A program made the position numbers and the translations under genes. Under the pieces are notes generated by a model. That model was not told where the DNA came from and did no database searches. It saw nothing but the letters and a program-made list of their open reading frames with translations. Shown here one piece after another: positions 11,999-23,371 of a stretch of 64,000 nucleotides of DNA. This DNA is from Spinellus fusiger (Eukaryota; Mucoromycota; Mucoromycetes; Mucorales; Phycomycetaceae). The stretch spans positions 1 to 64,000 of the forward strand of contig JALLLS010000006.1 of assembly GCA_025094145.1 (NCBI GenBank), given 5' to 3'. How positions within the stretch are numbered: position 1 is the first letter of the stretch; every line of letters begins with the position of its first letter.

Positions 11999-12774
11999 TC
12001 CTATAAGAGAGTATGTCTTAGCCTCCTCCCTTATCACCTCCTTTCCAACAAACAAGCCTTACATTCTCTTTTTTAATCTGGGCTTCTTCCTCGGGTGTAA
12101 AGTCATTGGTGATATTGAATGTTTTTCTGATTTCGTCTGCTGTCTTTCCCTTGATCATGTTGGCCACTGTTTTGCATCCAACATCCAACAGAGGCTTAAT
12201 ATCAAGATAGTTGGCTGCCTAGAATATAGGATATATATAAATATACACATATATATATAAAAATGAGAATAGAAAGATCAACACATTATCCCTTTTTCCT
12301 TCCTATCTTCCTTTGAGTACTCACAAGAATAATATCAAAGAGTGTTTCTTGGTCAACTTCCATGTATTTCTGATCCCACTCATCAATGTCTGTGTTGCGT
12401 CTTTCCTGGTCATCTTGTACCACAGGATCCTCACGGTGATGTTCGCACCATTCAATGACCTGTGTTTATCAATACACACTATTAGTGGCTCTGTTCCAGC
12501 ATAGACAAACACGTAGAACAAAAAAAACACTTTTGGGGGAGTCTTTACCTTCTTCAGGACTTTGGCAGTGACATTGGGAAGAGGAATAGAGGCATCACTC
12601 TCACCAATATCTGTTATGCATCAGTATCAGACACATCAGACACGGACTTGCTTATATTTATATTTGTATTTTTATTTTACCTTCCAACATATTCTTTATA
12701 AGCACAGAGCGTTCTGCGACTTCCTTATCAATAACAAAGGGCTCACTGTCGGAACTGAGGAGATGGACACTCAT
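11980..12774 (-). CDS. SKP1: SKP1, SCF ubiquitin ligase adaptor
   Basis: Adaptor that joins F-box proteins to the cullin scaffold in SCF ubiquitin ligases; also part of other F-box complexes. Five exons (12681-12774, 12549-12610, 12325-12459, 12063-12218, 11980-12000) give 155 residues, the normal size. The ATG at 12774 starts [20 protein letters not shown]. Family strings follow: [76 protein letters not shown], then [21 protein letters not shown] with TAA. The last exon is only 21 bases. An F-box gene lies in the same window at 29603. The next minus-strand gene (CRT10-like) may begin inside this last exon. Confidence 0.96.
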
Positions 12775-12909
12775 AGGGAGAATATTAGAAATGGGAATTG
12801 GTAAAAGAGAGAAACTAGGTGAGAAAAGGAGGACTTGTATTTATTTTTCATGCTTTCATGGCAGATGACGTTGTTAAACGACAAAACCAGATTATTGCTA
12901 TTTGCACTA

Positions 12910-14126
12910 CACACCAGGAGATTAATCTGACCTTTAAGCGGTGATACTTCCTTCCTTTTACGAGAGTCCCAAATTTTGCCCTTTTATGGAATTGTATTTA
13001 AAATCAAAGGTTTGCACGTATCTAAATTATTATTTCCTTTTGTGGAGACTTCACTATCAAATTATATTATCAGTAAAATATATTGTTTATGAATAAAATT
13101 GTTTATTGTGATAATATAGCTAATACTATAGTATGACTATAGCTACTGCATAAGTGCATTCCCTCATAGCAATAGAATCCACAACCTAAAGGCCTTGTAC
13201 TTTATTCTTGGGAGATAGATAAATATGCTCAGGAGTATACCCTAGAGACCCTAGACAGTATTGGACCACCTGAGACTGATTTGATAAGAGTCTTTGCTTG
13301 CCTAATAACAATACAATGAGTATCTTGTGGAATACATTGAGCTCAAGTCCAGATGAAGACACTAATTACCTTTTTATCACTAGAATAGTCTTTGGTAGTG
13401 TTTATCACTCCTTTCTATTGTTTCTCTTTGTTAATAATGGCACAATACCTTGTTTAGTTATGCTCATCTTGACAAGTACTTAGGTGTCAAGTTGCATGTG
13501 CAGTGTGGAAAATAACAAGGGGAATATCAAAACAAATAATAGTTTCTCTTTCTCTATTCTGGTAAGGTTACACTAGCCTCTAATCATAAAATTTACAAGT
13601 CAAACAATTCACACTCTATTTGCCTTGGACCTAAAGCCCAGTATTAGAAACAATACTTTGTAATCATTAAGCACCACTGTTAATAACAGTTACAATAACA
13701 TAGTTACTGAAGTGATTATGAATATTGAGTCAATAAATGAATATACAGTTCTCAATGTAAGTGAGTTTGGTTCTATTTTATGGACAAAGATTACTAGAGT
13801 TAATTCAGTGTGTTCTATAATAAATCTTTCTTAAGCAGTGCTATACTGCAAATACTGTGGGGTTATGGATAACACATTATGCTAAACAATAAATGCAGTG
13901 ACTGAGTTGTCATTTTGGGGTGATTCTGGTTCTATCTCTTGACTTTGCAATTAAAAAGTATAAAATTGGCTGTAAAGTCAATAGTGGTTGCTAAAACAGG
14001 CAGGTAGAGTTTGAAATAGCTCATTTAGACAGCGAAAAGGCATTTTAAAACATATTAGCCAATCATATGAATATTGTGGTTTTATTCTCAAGATATTTCT
14101 TTATATATCCCAAAAATCTCCTGGTG
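12910..14126. mobile_element. Short TIR element, deletion copy of the Fanzor-bearing family
   Basis: A 1.2-kb non-coding element flanked by TA on both sides (12908-12909 and 14127-14128). Its ends are inverted repeats, CACACCAGGAGATT on the left and the reverse complement of CACCAGGAGATTTTT on the right. Internally it matches 20,300-21,700 nearly throughout, then jumps at a T-rich point (about 14,105) straight to the sequence found at 23,249. It therefore looks like the 20.3-23.3 kb element with its central 1.5 kb, including the Fanzor relic, deleted. TA flanks suggest a Tc1/mariner-type mobiliser. It has no open frame of note. Confidence 0.75.
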
Positions 14127-14128
14127 TA

Positions 14129-14240
14129 TACTTGCAAACCTTAGATTTTAAACACAGTTCCATATAAGGTGCGTTTTTTCAACGATATAAAAGGAAGGTA
14201 ATATCACCGCTTAAAAGCCAGATAATCCTTGAGTGTGTAT
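14129..14240. repeat. Inverted fragment of the TIR element left end
   Basis: Reverse-complement copy of about 110 bp of the left end of the element at 12910 (AAGCGGTGATA... and the AAATC.AAGGTTTGCA region), abutting its right end. Together they form a long imperfect inverted repeat around the whole 1.3-kb block. Confidence 0.7.
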
Positions 14241-14429
14241 GGATCCATACTTGTGACCGTCTAAAGTAAACAGTAAAATGTTTTAGGATATTTCAAATTC
14301 AGATTTACATATTTAGTTTTGTCGTTTATCTTAATAGTGCTAAAGCTTTATGAATTCATTAGCTAAAGACGTATAGCTTTGAATAGATAAAGATAGTAGT
14401 GTTGATAATAAATATCAGTAGTTTTATTA

Positions 14430-15060
14430 AAGGATTGGTTAGTAACTACCTTGGATATCCTGGATATCAATAGCAGTCTGTCATCTCCGCCCAATGCTGG
14501 CAATGAGGATGTCTATTGCCTTTAATATATTACCCCATTCCAGCATCAGGGCAGCCTCTAACTTCTGTTTGGTGGAATATACTATTATATTCTTCCTAAT
14601 GACCTTCAACTAAGTCCACAGATACTCAATTAGATTGATATTGGTATTTTAAGGACCAGTAAAGAGTCATTACTATACCATTTACTACTTTTCCAATTGA
14701 GTTGCCTTATTCTTATGATGTCTAGCATTGTCTTCATGTAGGCAGCAACTGACTCCAGGGTTTATATGATAGAGAATTACTCGAGTTCATGGCAGTAGAC
14801 ATCTTCCAAGACATTGATGTGCTTGTTGGAGCCTACCTTACCCTTCACTACGATCCATCTCCTAACACCTCCAATGTTCGTTGTTTCCAGGTCATTCTTA
14901 GGCTCAAAGGCCGTTGTCATGTTCCGACTTCAATCCAAAGATTCTCCATGAATTGCTCAACATGAGTAGTGTGCTGTGACATATTATAATACTCTATGAA
15001 AGCTTGAGTGCATACAAGTACCATAGTACATCTCTGTATCATATCACTGATCGGTTGTAA
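14430..15060 (-). pseudogene. Tc1/mariner transposase relic
   Basis: Decayed reading on the minus strand. Fragments fit the C-terminal part of a Tc1-type transposase: HEDNARHH (the DNAxxH region around the second catalytic Asp), then NLIEYLWT (third catalytic residue region), QKLEAALMLEWGNI and LIASIGRR. Several stops and at least one frameshift separate them, so it cannot be functional. No flanking inverted repeats were identified. Confidence 0.55.
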
Positions 15061-15417
15061 CTACAAATGAACCTTCTAAGCTCAGTGTACCATTGGACAC
15101 TTAACAAGAGCTGCTATCATCAATAAATCCTAACAAGACAATAATGACCTAGCAAAGGCGATTAAAGTGAAGACACATAACTGATGGTTCTATAATGAAG
15201 TACTTATCCAATGAGCTGACCATAAGGTGGAAGTCACTGAAAGATAGGCACCCACAAAAATATAAATAAGGAACCTTTCTTCACTCAATAAAAATCTTGC
15301 CTTTATTCAGTCTTGTTATTTTCTACTTGTCTGAATGGTCTCAAGATGAACTTGGTACACTCATAAAAATGAAATAAGAGTAGTTTATTAAAATAATATA
15401 AAAGAATAGCAAATAAC

Positions 15418-18319
15418 TTAGGCTGTATATTTAGGAGGGGGTACTTCCAAGGCATCAGAAGAAGCTGAAGCAGAAGTGACTGCAGCCTCAGAGGGATTGA
15501 CTGCAGCAGCAGCAGTAGCAGTACCAGCAACATCAACCGCACGATTACCAGCACCAGCAACATCAACGGAACCAGTACCAGTACCAGCAACATCAACGGA
15601 ACCAGTACCAGTACCAGCAACATCAACCGCACCGGCACCAGCACCAGGAACATCAACCGCACGATTGCCAGCACCAGCACCAGCACCAGCACTAGAACGG
15701 CACAGTCTCTCATAGGCCAACTTCTGGAAACGAGTCAGGCTTTGAATAAACTTTGCTCCTGTCTAAATACCAGTGTTAGCTGTCTATCCATACACATGGA
15801 CAGTAGAGTGAGTAAGCCCATCTAACTTACTGGATTCTTATGCAGTCGTTTGAATAGTTCAATTGAAATGTGTCTTATGGCGGCTGAAGAATGGAAGAAC
15901 CCTAGAGCCAGAGGGGCTAATCCTCCTTGATGTTGTGGCAAATGGAATAGAAACTGTAGTGGTGTTGGCTATTTTCTGTAGGATTCTCTCTTTCTCTCTT
16001 TTTTTTTTACCTCTATCACTTGTTCATCTGTCGACAGTGTACCAAGAAACGCCTCATAAATAGCAAGCACATGGGCATCCGACAGACTACGCATTTGCTT
16101 CAGCTTAAAGATTTGTCTCTGTACATCAATCTTCTTCAGACTGCTGTTGCTGGCCCACCATGTAAAATCCTTAACAAAAAAACAAAAAGTAGGAAGGATA
16201 GAGTCATTTTCCTGCCATCTTGTATAATCTTACTCTTCACCTCCTACCTTTTGATAATACTTGTAGGAGATTGTCTGTCGCCATCCTTGAATCCGATTGG
16301 CATAGGCTGTGAATTCTCTTTGTTTGGTATTTTCATCAAGAAAGATGGGTCCATAACCAAGGAATCCTGTGGGATCACTCGATTCTGGTCCCTGGGATCC
16401 TCCTATCTTTGTCTGATGGTACACCTCTTCTTCATAAAGACCTGCCAACCGCACAAATCGCAGTACATATTCCTGGAATTTGGCTCTAATAGAAGATTCG
16501 CCATAATGAGCATGAATAGCAGCAAGAACCTGTAGTCATGAAATAACAATAGATATAGAAATAAGGAAAAAGAAGAAGAAGAAAAAAAGGTATGAGTTGT
16601 CTCCTGCATCCATGCTATGCTCACTTGCATCAGCCATAAACTCATGGTCGGGTTCTTTTTCTCTGTGTTTATCATCCACTTTGAGAGTCATGGTAGTGGA
16701 GGCACGATGGCCAGTAAGAGGCATAAATGGGCCTTCTTCTCCTTCTGATCTCTTTTGCAGTGTGGGTGTGTCCATGTCTTTGCTGACTGTGATTTTACCA
16801 GTGCTGATATTGCACAAGACATCCCACCATCCTGCGTGTTCTTCATACGTAGGATTGGTGACTCCTGCAATAAAGCCAGGACTGCCCATAGAGCAGTGTA
16901 GTATAAGTCATTGTTGCTAGAGACAGCCTTTCCTTTAAAGAGCCTACCTACCACTTTAATAGATCATCCACACTGGTGAGGTTTGTATAGGGAAAGGCAC
17001 GTTCTGTAAATCCACGCAGAACAGTGCCACATCCACTGCCTAATGCACAGGCAGCCAAGACATAGTTGGCTACTTCTCCCGAGGGATGTCCATAGCCCAG
17101 AAACACGATTCTCTTTTGAGTTAGCAGGGCATTCAGTAGTAAAATGATGGGGTGTGTGTAAGGACCAGGGCTGTCCAAGTGAGGATGGTGGGGATTCAGA
17201 CACCCTGGAGAAGTAGCAGAAGAAAAGGTGGTAATGAGTTTGATCAAGGAGAACTGTCCAATAGAACACAAAGTATAAGGCATTGTCAATGGAATACTCA
17301 TCGTCAATGAAAAAAATAAAAAATAAAAAAAGCACTTACATCTCCCACTTCTTCAGAATTCACTGTCAGTGGAATGCGAATAGGAAGCTTGATCCCTTCA
17401 TACTCTATCTTTGTATCAAAGAAGCGTCGGTCTTTACCAAATGCAGCTGATATTTCTCGCATTTGTCCTGATGCAATGTCGATATAAGTGCCTCTTCTTC
17501 CTTTAGCCTCTTCTTCTTCTCTGTCTGTCTCAGGTGCTACCAAAGGAGGCGACAGAGGCGACAATGCAAGTTTATCCATATCATCCTTCACAAACATCTC
17601 CTCAAACATTGTTCTGTTATCGGATGCCCTTAATATCTGACGCTCATGCCAAGTGAATTCTGGCATTTTGGAAAGATCCATTGAATTGACAGCAGTGTGT
17701 AGGGACTCTAAGATTTCCCTTGATGGATTTTCAAAGTACTTTTCCATGGCTAGTAGTAACACTGGCTACAGACATAGATAGGCAGGTTGATATAATAAAT
17801 AAGTTGGGAGACTACAAAAAGAAGAAAAAGAAGAAGAAAAAGAAGAAAGAAAATACCTTGTAAATATGGAGAAACTGATGGTGGGTACAGATGGCCATGG
17901 CTTTTACTCTGGCTCCTCTAAAGAAACATATCTCCTATTCATCTCGGCACTTGCCTTCTCTGTGGACAAATAGCAAATCACTGACCTTCGTGCTGTCACG
18001 TCGTGCTTGGTTCTCACCAGGTTAAGCACATACAAAAGCGGCTTTTCATTATCAGTACGTGCAATATTAAGTTCTGCCTCGGGATCAGGAATCATCTGGT
18101 TCAGACAAAAGATGGTCCAGTCTTCTGCTCTCAAATGAGCTCCATCTGGTAACATGAGCTCGGATAAGATACTGCTTGTATTAGTTAAAGCCAACCAGAC
18201 ATCATCACCTACTGTTCATCCGTGCCTGTGTTGGTAGGATACTGATACTTGAGAGAGGCCCCCTTGTCAATATCAAACTCTGCTAGCAAAATGTACTGCA
18301 CATGGTCATAACTTGTCAT
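15418..18319 (-). CDS. AFI1: AFI1/MesA-like DENN-domain polarity protein
   Basis: Fungal polarity protein with a DENN-type core; Afi1 interacts with the small GTPase Arf3 and MesA stabilises the polarity axis at hyphal tips. Ten exons add up in frame to 748 residues: 18213-18319, 17986-18174, 17857-17917, 17340-17765, 16952-17253, 16629-16881, 16248-16529, 16011-16169, 15831-15953, 15418-15762. Start [20 protein letters not shown] at 18319. Key strings: [64 protein letters not shown], then GFIAGVTNP and ANRIQGWR. The intron 16530-16628 has a GC donor (GCAAGT); only that choice keeps frame and gives the [14 protein letters not shown] join. The C-terminus is a low-complexity run of a 10-residue repeat ([10 protein letters not shown] type). 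It is divergent from VPS72 across 159 bp. Confidence 0.87.
15505..15690. repeat. 30-bp coding minisatellite in AFI1
   Basis: Five to six imperfect copies of a 30-bp unit encoding VDVAG(T/A)G(T/A)G(S/A), near the 3' end of the AFI1-like gene. The sequence is unusually GC-rich for this window. It is probably length-polymorphic and codes for a flexible tail. Confidence 0.8.
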
Positions 18320-18478
18320 GATGAACCCCACATTAGACCATCCCTGCGTGTGGAGTCCATATGCTTTGATAGGCGTCCACTGGGTTTGAATGGAAAGGCA
18401 CTCTGCAGAAAATTTTAAACAAGCAGTGTCACGTGTACAAGAGGGATCGTGTTGCTTGTTTCTTTCTTTCCTTCTCCC
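18320..18478. promoter_or_regulatory. Divergent promoter AFI1 / VPS72
   Basis: Only 159 bp separate the two start codons, so both genes must be driven from here. It contains CACGTG at about 18430, an E-box that bHLH proteins can bind. No TATA box was obvious. Confidence 0.6.
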
Positions 18479-20054
18479 ATGACGTTTGTGTTGGAAAGAG
18501 CACGACGACCTAATGCAGGCAGCCGGTAGATACTCTCATGCAAGGTTGTGTGTCTGTTTCTTATAGATTGTATGGTAGAATGCAGAGTCTTCTGGACAAA
18601 GAGGCCGAAATGGAAGTCCTATTTGAAGACAATGAAAGCGACGATGAGGAATTCTTAAAAAGTATGTCTTATACAAGACATATCCACTGATGGGATATAC
18701 TCTAGCCGAAGATGAACAGGAGGAGGATGTGGTGGATTCTGACTTTCTCGAGTCTTCTGAGGGGGAGGCTGACCACGAAGACCAGGGACAGCAGGAAGAA
18801 CTGCAAATAGCACGAGAAGAGAAGAGGGTAAATGACACATGGGTAGACTGTAGATTGACACTATAGCTGAATAGGCAAAAAGGGCTGCAATGCGTCATGA
18901 TCCAGTAACACATACACCCACTGTACGCAACACAGAAGCACGCCAACGTCCTTCTGCTAAAAAGCCACGGGAAAGGGTTGTTTCTGTTGAAGCTACTCTT
19001 ACCCAAGGCATACGACACTCTTCACGCATGAATACTGTACTGAATCGACTGCAGGTGGAAGAACAGTTAAGAGAGAGTGAATTGCGCAAGGTGAGGAAGG
19101 AAGGAGGAAGGGAAAAAAAGGAATCTATATCTTATCCATGTCTATTAGGCACTTCTTCCTAAACGAGATCGACCTGTGCTTCGACCATGGAGTCAGGAGG
19201 AGTTGTTAAGTGAGGCTGCCATTACTGAACAAGAGAACCTAGAATCGCTTGAGCAGTGGCAATTGATGGAGGCTGATAGAAGAGCCAAAGCAAAACGAAA
19301 AGACAAGCGTGTGATGACAGGACCGTTTGTGAGATACCACTCTTATACAGAAGGCACGCCTGACGAACGACCCAAGAACAGAAAGTTGATATTGATTGTC
19401 TCCAAGAATGGTAGAAACTGTCAGTCTGAAATCACAGATCCAGAAGCAGTTGCTTGGCAGTCCAAAAGAGACATGGATGAGAGTGAGATGGTAGGCAGGA
19501 ATCTCGTGTCCTTCTTTGACGGAAGAGGCGTGGAGGAAGTGGAAGAAGAGGAGAGGCATGTCATCAAGACATCTGGACTGACTGACCGGGATCTTGATCG
19601 TACGGATCTTGTTCCTGAGCTAATGGCATGGCTGGACAAGACACCCAAACCAGTGCATCCCATGCTGTGTCCAATCACTGGTCAGTTTGGAATGTACCGA
19701 GATCCAACGACTCTGGTGCCATTTACCAACAAAGAAGCGTTTGGTGTTATCAAGTCATGCCAGGAACATACAATGCGGTGGTGTTCTAAGCTAGGAATTT
19801 ACCTTGGCTGTCTTCAGAGTGCAACGGGTGTTCCTGAGGGATGGGATCGAATGATGACAGGAAAGCGCAAGAATGAACAAGACTGGCTGGGTGAGGATGG
19901 AAGTGTTCATTATCCTGGGTGGTGGGCACAGAAGAAGGTGTCTCCTAAGCGGACGGTGGAGCCTACGACATATATGACCAAGAGAAGAACACGACAGAGC
20001 TTGCAGTCTTCTCTCTCTTCTTCTTCTGAATCACCCACAGCATCTTCCTTGTGA
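18479..20054 (+). CDS. VPS72: VPS72/YL1, SWR1 complex subunit
   Basis: Nuclear histone-chaperone subunit of the SWR1 (and related) remodellers that deposits H2A.Z. Five exons (18479-18525, 18567-18661, 18706-18827, 18875-19090, 19149-20054) give 461 residues. The start MTFVLERARRPNAGSR fits the YL1 N-terminal motif RxxRANAGNR. An acidic stretch (about 30-90: EDNESDDEEF, EQEEDVVDSDF, ESSEGEADHED) matches the H2A.Z-H2B binding region. Basic and coiled sequence follows (KPRERVVSVEATLTQGIRHS, LNRLQVEEQLRE). The C-terminal YL1_C domain shows CPITGQFGMYRDPTTLVPFT and ends in a basic/Ser-rich tail. Confidence 0.92.
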
Positions 20055-20293
20055 GTTATGTTGAGCTAGTAAGATCCATAGAAGAAGAAAGAACAGATGT
20101 CCTTATAACAGCAGGCACAGATAGCAGGCAGATGGACTTTTTTTTTATACTTCTTCCTTTATATTGTTGTTATTATTACTAGCAGTGTTCTCTCATATCT
20201 TTATTCTCTCATTCTCTCCATGTAAATATCCCCATTACTTTTTTATTTTTATCTTTATTTTTATTTTCTTATTTTTATACTTTTATTTTTCTG
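20055..20293. other. VPS72 3' region
   Basis: T-rich sequence between the VPS72 stop and the start of the next TIR element, with a TTTTTATTTTTAT-type low-complexity run at 20,235-20,290. Confidence 0.5.
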
Positions 20294-22324
20294 CACACCC
20301 AAAGATTTTCTGGCTTTTAAGCGGTGATAGATCCTTCCTTTTACGTAAAAGAATAATTCACCTTTTATGAAACTGTGTTTAAAATCAAAGGTTTGCAAGT
20401 ATCCAAATAATTGTTTCCTTTTGTGGATACTGTCGTAAAGACATTTTCTATAATTGGAACTACAACCCTTTTTGGAAATAACAACTCCTACTACTAAACT
20501 GAGAAGGGGATGCCATTGAATACTAAGGGATGATGATAGTTTGTAGTATTCAATAACATACCCCTGAAGCTAAATACTAGTAGTAGAAAAGTATAAAAGA
20601 CACAATTTTATGAAATAATAAACATCAGAGTTTAACTACCTGTTAACTGACAGGATTTCCTTTGGACTAACAAGCCATTGACGACAATACCTCAATATCA
20701 AATTGTATTATCAGTAAAATATACTGTTTATGAATAAAATTGTTTATTGTAATAATATAGCTAATACTATAGTATGACTATAGCTACTGCATAAGTGCAT
20801 TCCCTCATAGCAATAGAATCCACACCCTAAAAGCTTTGTGTTTTATCCTTAGGAGATAGATAACTATGCTTAGGAGTATAATCTAGATATTATTGACCTT
20901 GTAGAAGACCAACTGAGACTGATTTGTGAGTCTTTACTTAATAACAATACAATGAGTGTCTTGTGGAATACATTGAGCTCAAGCCCAAATGAAGACACTG
21001 CTTACTTATTTATCACTAGAATAGTCCTTAGTAGTGTCTATCACTTCCATCTATTGTTTCTCTTTGTTAATAATGGCACATTACCTTATTTAGTTATGCT
21101 CATCTTGACAAGTACTTGAGTGTTAAGTTGTATGCGCAATGTGTGAAATAATAAAAGGAGGGGAATATCAAAACAAATAATAGTTTCTCTTTCTCTATTC
21201 TGGTAAGGTTACACTAGCCTCTAATCATAAAATTTATAAGTCAAACAATTCACACTCTATTTGCCTTGAATCTAAAGGACAGTATTAGAAATAATACTTT
21301 GTTCCCGGAAAGTACTATTGTTAATACCAGTTACAATGAGACAGTTGAATAAATTATGAATATTCAGTCAATAAATGACTATACAATTCTTAATATAGTT
21401 GCATTTGGTTCTATTTTATGGACAATGACCATTAGAGTTAATTCAGTATGTCCTATAATAAATATTTCCCAAGCAGTGTTATGCTGCAAATACTGTGGGC
21501 TTATGGATAGCACATGTTAAACAATAAATACAGTGATTGAGTTGCAATGTCAAGTTTACTTCTTCCTTTTATCCAACTTTATAGTGTTTAATTACACAGT
21601 CCATAGTCAATGCTAAAACAGACAGACAGTGAAAATGTTCTTTTCAAATACATTGACCAACCAAAGAAATAGTGTGACTTTATTGTTCATATATTTCTTT
21701 TTTTTTACTATGAATTTGTCTAATTTGCTGTTCTCAAGCAATAGCTATGGCTTTTATAGAACATTCAAGAAGACTGGGAAGGGTAACTGTCCTGTCCTAT
21801 AGTGTGTATACTCTTGATCATGTATTTCAAGTCCATAGAATTCCAGAAAGTGATTTTATTGTAAAAGAAGAAAAAAAGGTTTCTCTCTTCCCTTGAAACA
21901 TACATAGGACAAGAAGAGGGAATCCATCTCTGAACTTACTGAGATGTTATTACCATATAGCTTTGATTCTTATAGCTTAAAAAGATATGTATATAAGTAG
22001 CTTCAAAATCCATACTATGTAACTTTGTAAAAATATATCTTTTATTCCGTAATAAAGGGCACTGCAGTTATCAACAAGACCACTAAAGAGATGAATCTGT
22101 AGTTGTTTGGTCTTTAGCAGGGACAACGAAATGGAGTATTAGTAAAAAGGCTAGTCTAGGGAAATCAAAGAGGGTACATGAACAGGAACACAACACACTA
22201 TTTGATCACAACGGGTAACTAGGCAACTGTTTTTTAAGCAATTCCTTTTCTTTTTTAAATGTTGTTGTAGTCTGCATTACTTTGGTAGTTCTGATTAAGC
22301 AAATGAGTTGTGAAAATTCGATTT

Positions 22325-22350
22325 GTTATCTTCTGTTCGGATATAAATAC
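22325..22350 (+). promoter_or_regulatory. Possible TATA box of the Fanzor gene
   Basis: GGATATAAATACC about 300 bp before the recognisable Fanzor coding sequence and inside the same TIR element. It could be the core promoter of the ancestral gene. Position only; no start site is known. Confidence 0.3.
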
Positions 22351-22635
22351 CTGCTAATTACACTGTCTGTTGCTCTTCATAACTTCTACCCTCTTTAACT
22401 TGTTTGTCTTTGCCTGGCATATAAACCAACAGTTGTGATCTGGTGAGTGTTTGTGTATGTTTATTATGTCTGACATGTTAGTCAGTTTCTATTGTATATT
22501 CTTTTATTTTAGTAAACTCAGTGAATCCGTTACAAAGGCAAAGGCAAGAATGTGCCAGTGCAAGGGTAATACGACACACACATAGATTACGTTGATACAT
22601 TTTGAACTAATTATTTTTAATATTATTTTATTATT

Positions 22636-23063
22636 GAAAAGGGGTATTGGCACCTAGAAAGATTGGAGTATGATCCTACCAATCTGCAAGTCGTTGCTTA
22701 TGACATAGGAATAAAGGTAAAAGATACTATCAAATTTAAAGGTCATGAAAATGGTTCGACAAGAATTTTATATCAATCATTAAAAAAAGAGACAAAAGGG
22801 TAAAGATCTTCTTGTGGTTGATGTCGATGAGTTCTTTACATCAAAGGTGAGCATGATTGACTTCTCACCCAATATAAAAAGCTCTTCTAACAGTTACTCT
22901 GTTTTATTTTGTTGTTCTCAAGATCTGCCACACTTATAACACAAACAACCTCACTAAAGTATTCATAGATTTCAACAATATCCACGCTTGCCAAAGTTGC
23001 GGAATTGTTTGGAACAGAGATGTGAATGCATCAAAGAATATCTATACAATTGCAGAAGAATAG
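22636..23063 (+). pseudogene. Fanzor (TnpB-like nuclease) C-terminal relic
   Basis: Fanzors are eukaryotic relatives of bacterial TnpB, RNA-guided DNA nucleases carried by transposons. The reading starts with YWHLERLEYDPTNLQVVAYD at about 22645, continues IKFKGHENGSTRILYQSLKK, needs a one-base shift at about 22800 (AAAAGGGTAAAG), then reads DLLVVDVDEFFTSK. A GT-AG intron (22847-22922) follows, then ICHTYNT, ACQSCGIVWNRDVNASKN and a TAG at 23061. This fits the Fanzor signature [TS][TS]xxC...CxxC...RD: TSKIC, CQSC, NRD. The second Cys of the first pair is Tyr. The N-terminal RuvC-I part is missing; only short possible exons occur upstream (22,380-22,560). Frameshift, missing Cys and truncation make it non-functional as read. 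Confidence 0.75.
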
Positions 23064-23371
23064 ATAGTTGTACTCATATTATATATCGCCACATCGAAAG
23101 TGGTTTCCTCTGGGATTCAGATATTTACAGGTAAATCTACATAACCTTTATTTGTTTAAAAACTAACATGAATACATTTTAATTTATTTTTGCTTTTTTT
23201 TCAAATCGACTTGTCATTTTTAAACAATTGTAGTTCGATTATTTCCTTTTATATCCTAAAGATTTCTTGGTGTGTAAAAGCGGAATGAACTATCCTTTTT
23301 AAACAGCGACCCACTACCATCATAATAAACAGTAGTTCCAGACTGTGCAGTGTTTCTTTTCTTGAGAGAGA

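Larger units (their letters stand above)
20294..23274 (+). mobile_element. 3-kb TIR element carrying a Fanzor relic
   Basis: Left end CACACCCAAAGATT at 20294 and right end reading, on the other strand, TA-CACACCAAGAAATC at 23276-23261. These match the ends of the 1.2-kb element at 12910 (CACACCAGGAGATT). From 20,300 to 21,700 it aligns with that shorter copy apart from a 250-bp insertion near 20,435-20,690. From 21,700 to 23,249 it holds extra sequence: a 200-bp block (22,042-22,250) also found at 46,410-46,595, a TATA-like box (ATATAAATA, 22341), and the Fanzor-like coding remains. No transposase is present, so it would need one supplied in trans; the TA target suggests Tc1/mariner-type. Confidence 0.75.
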
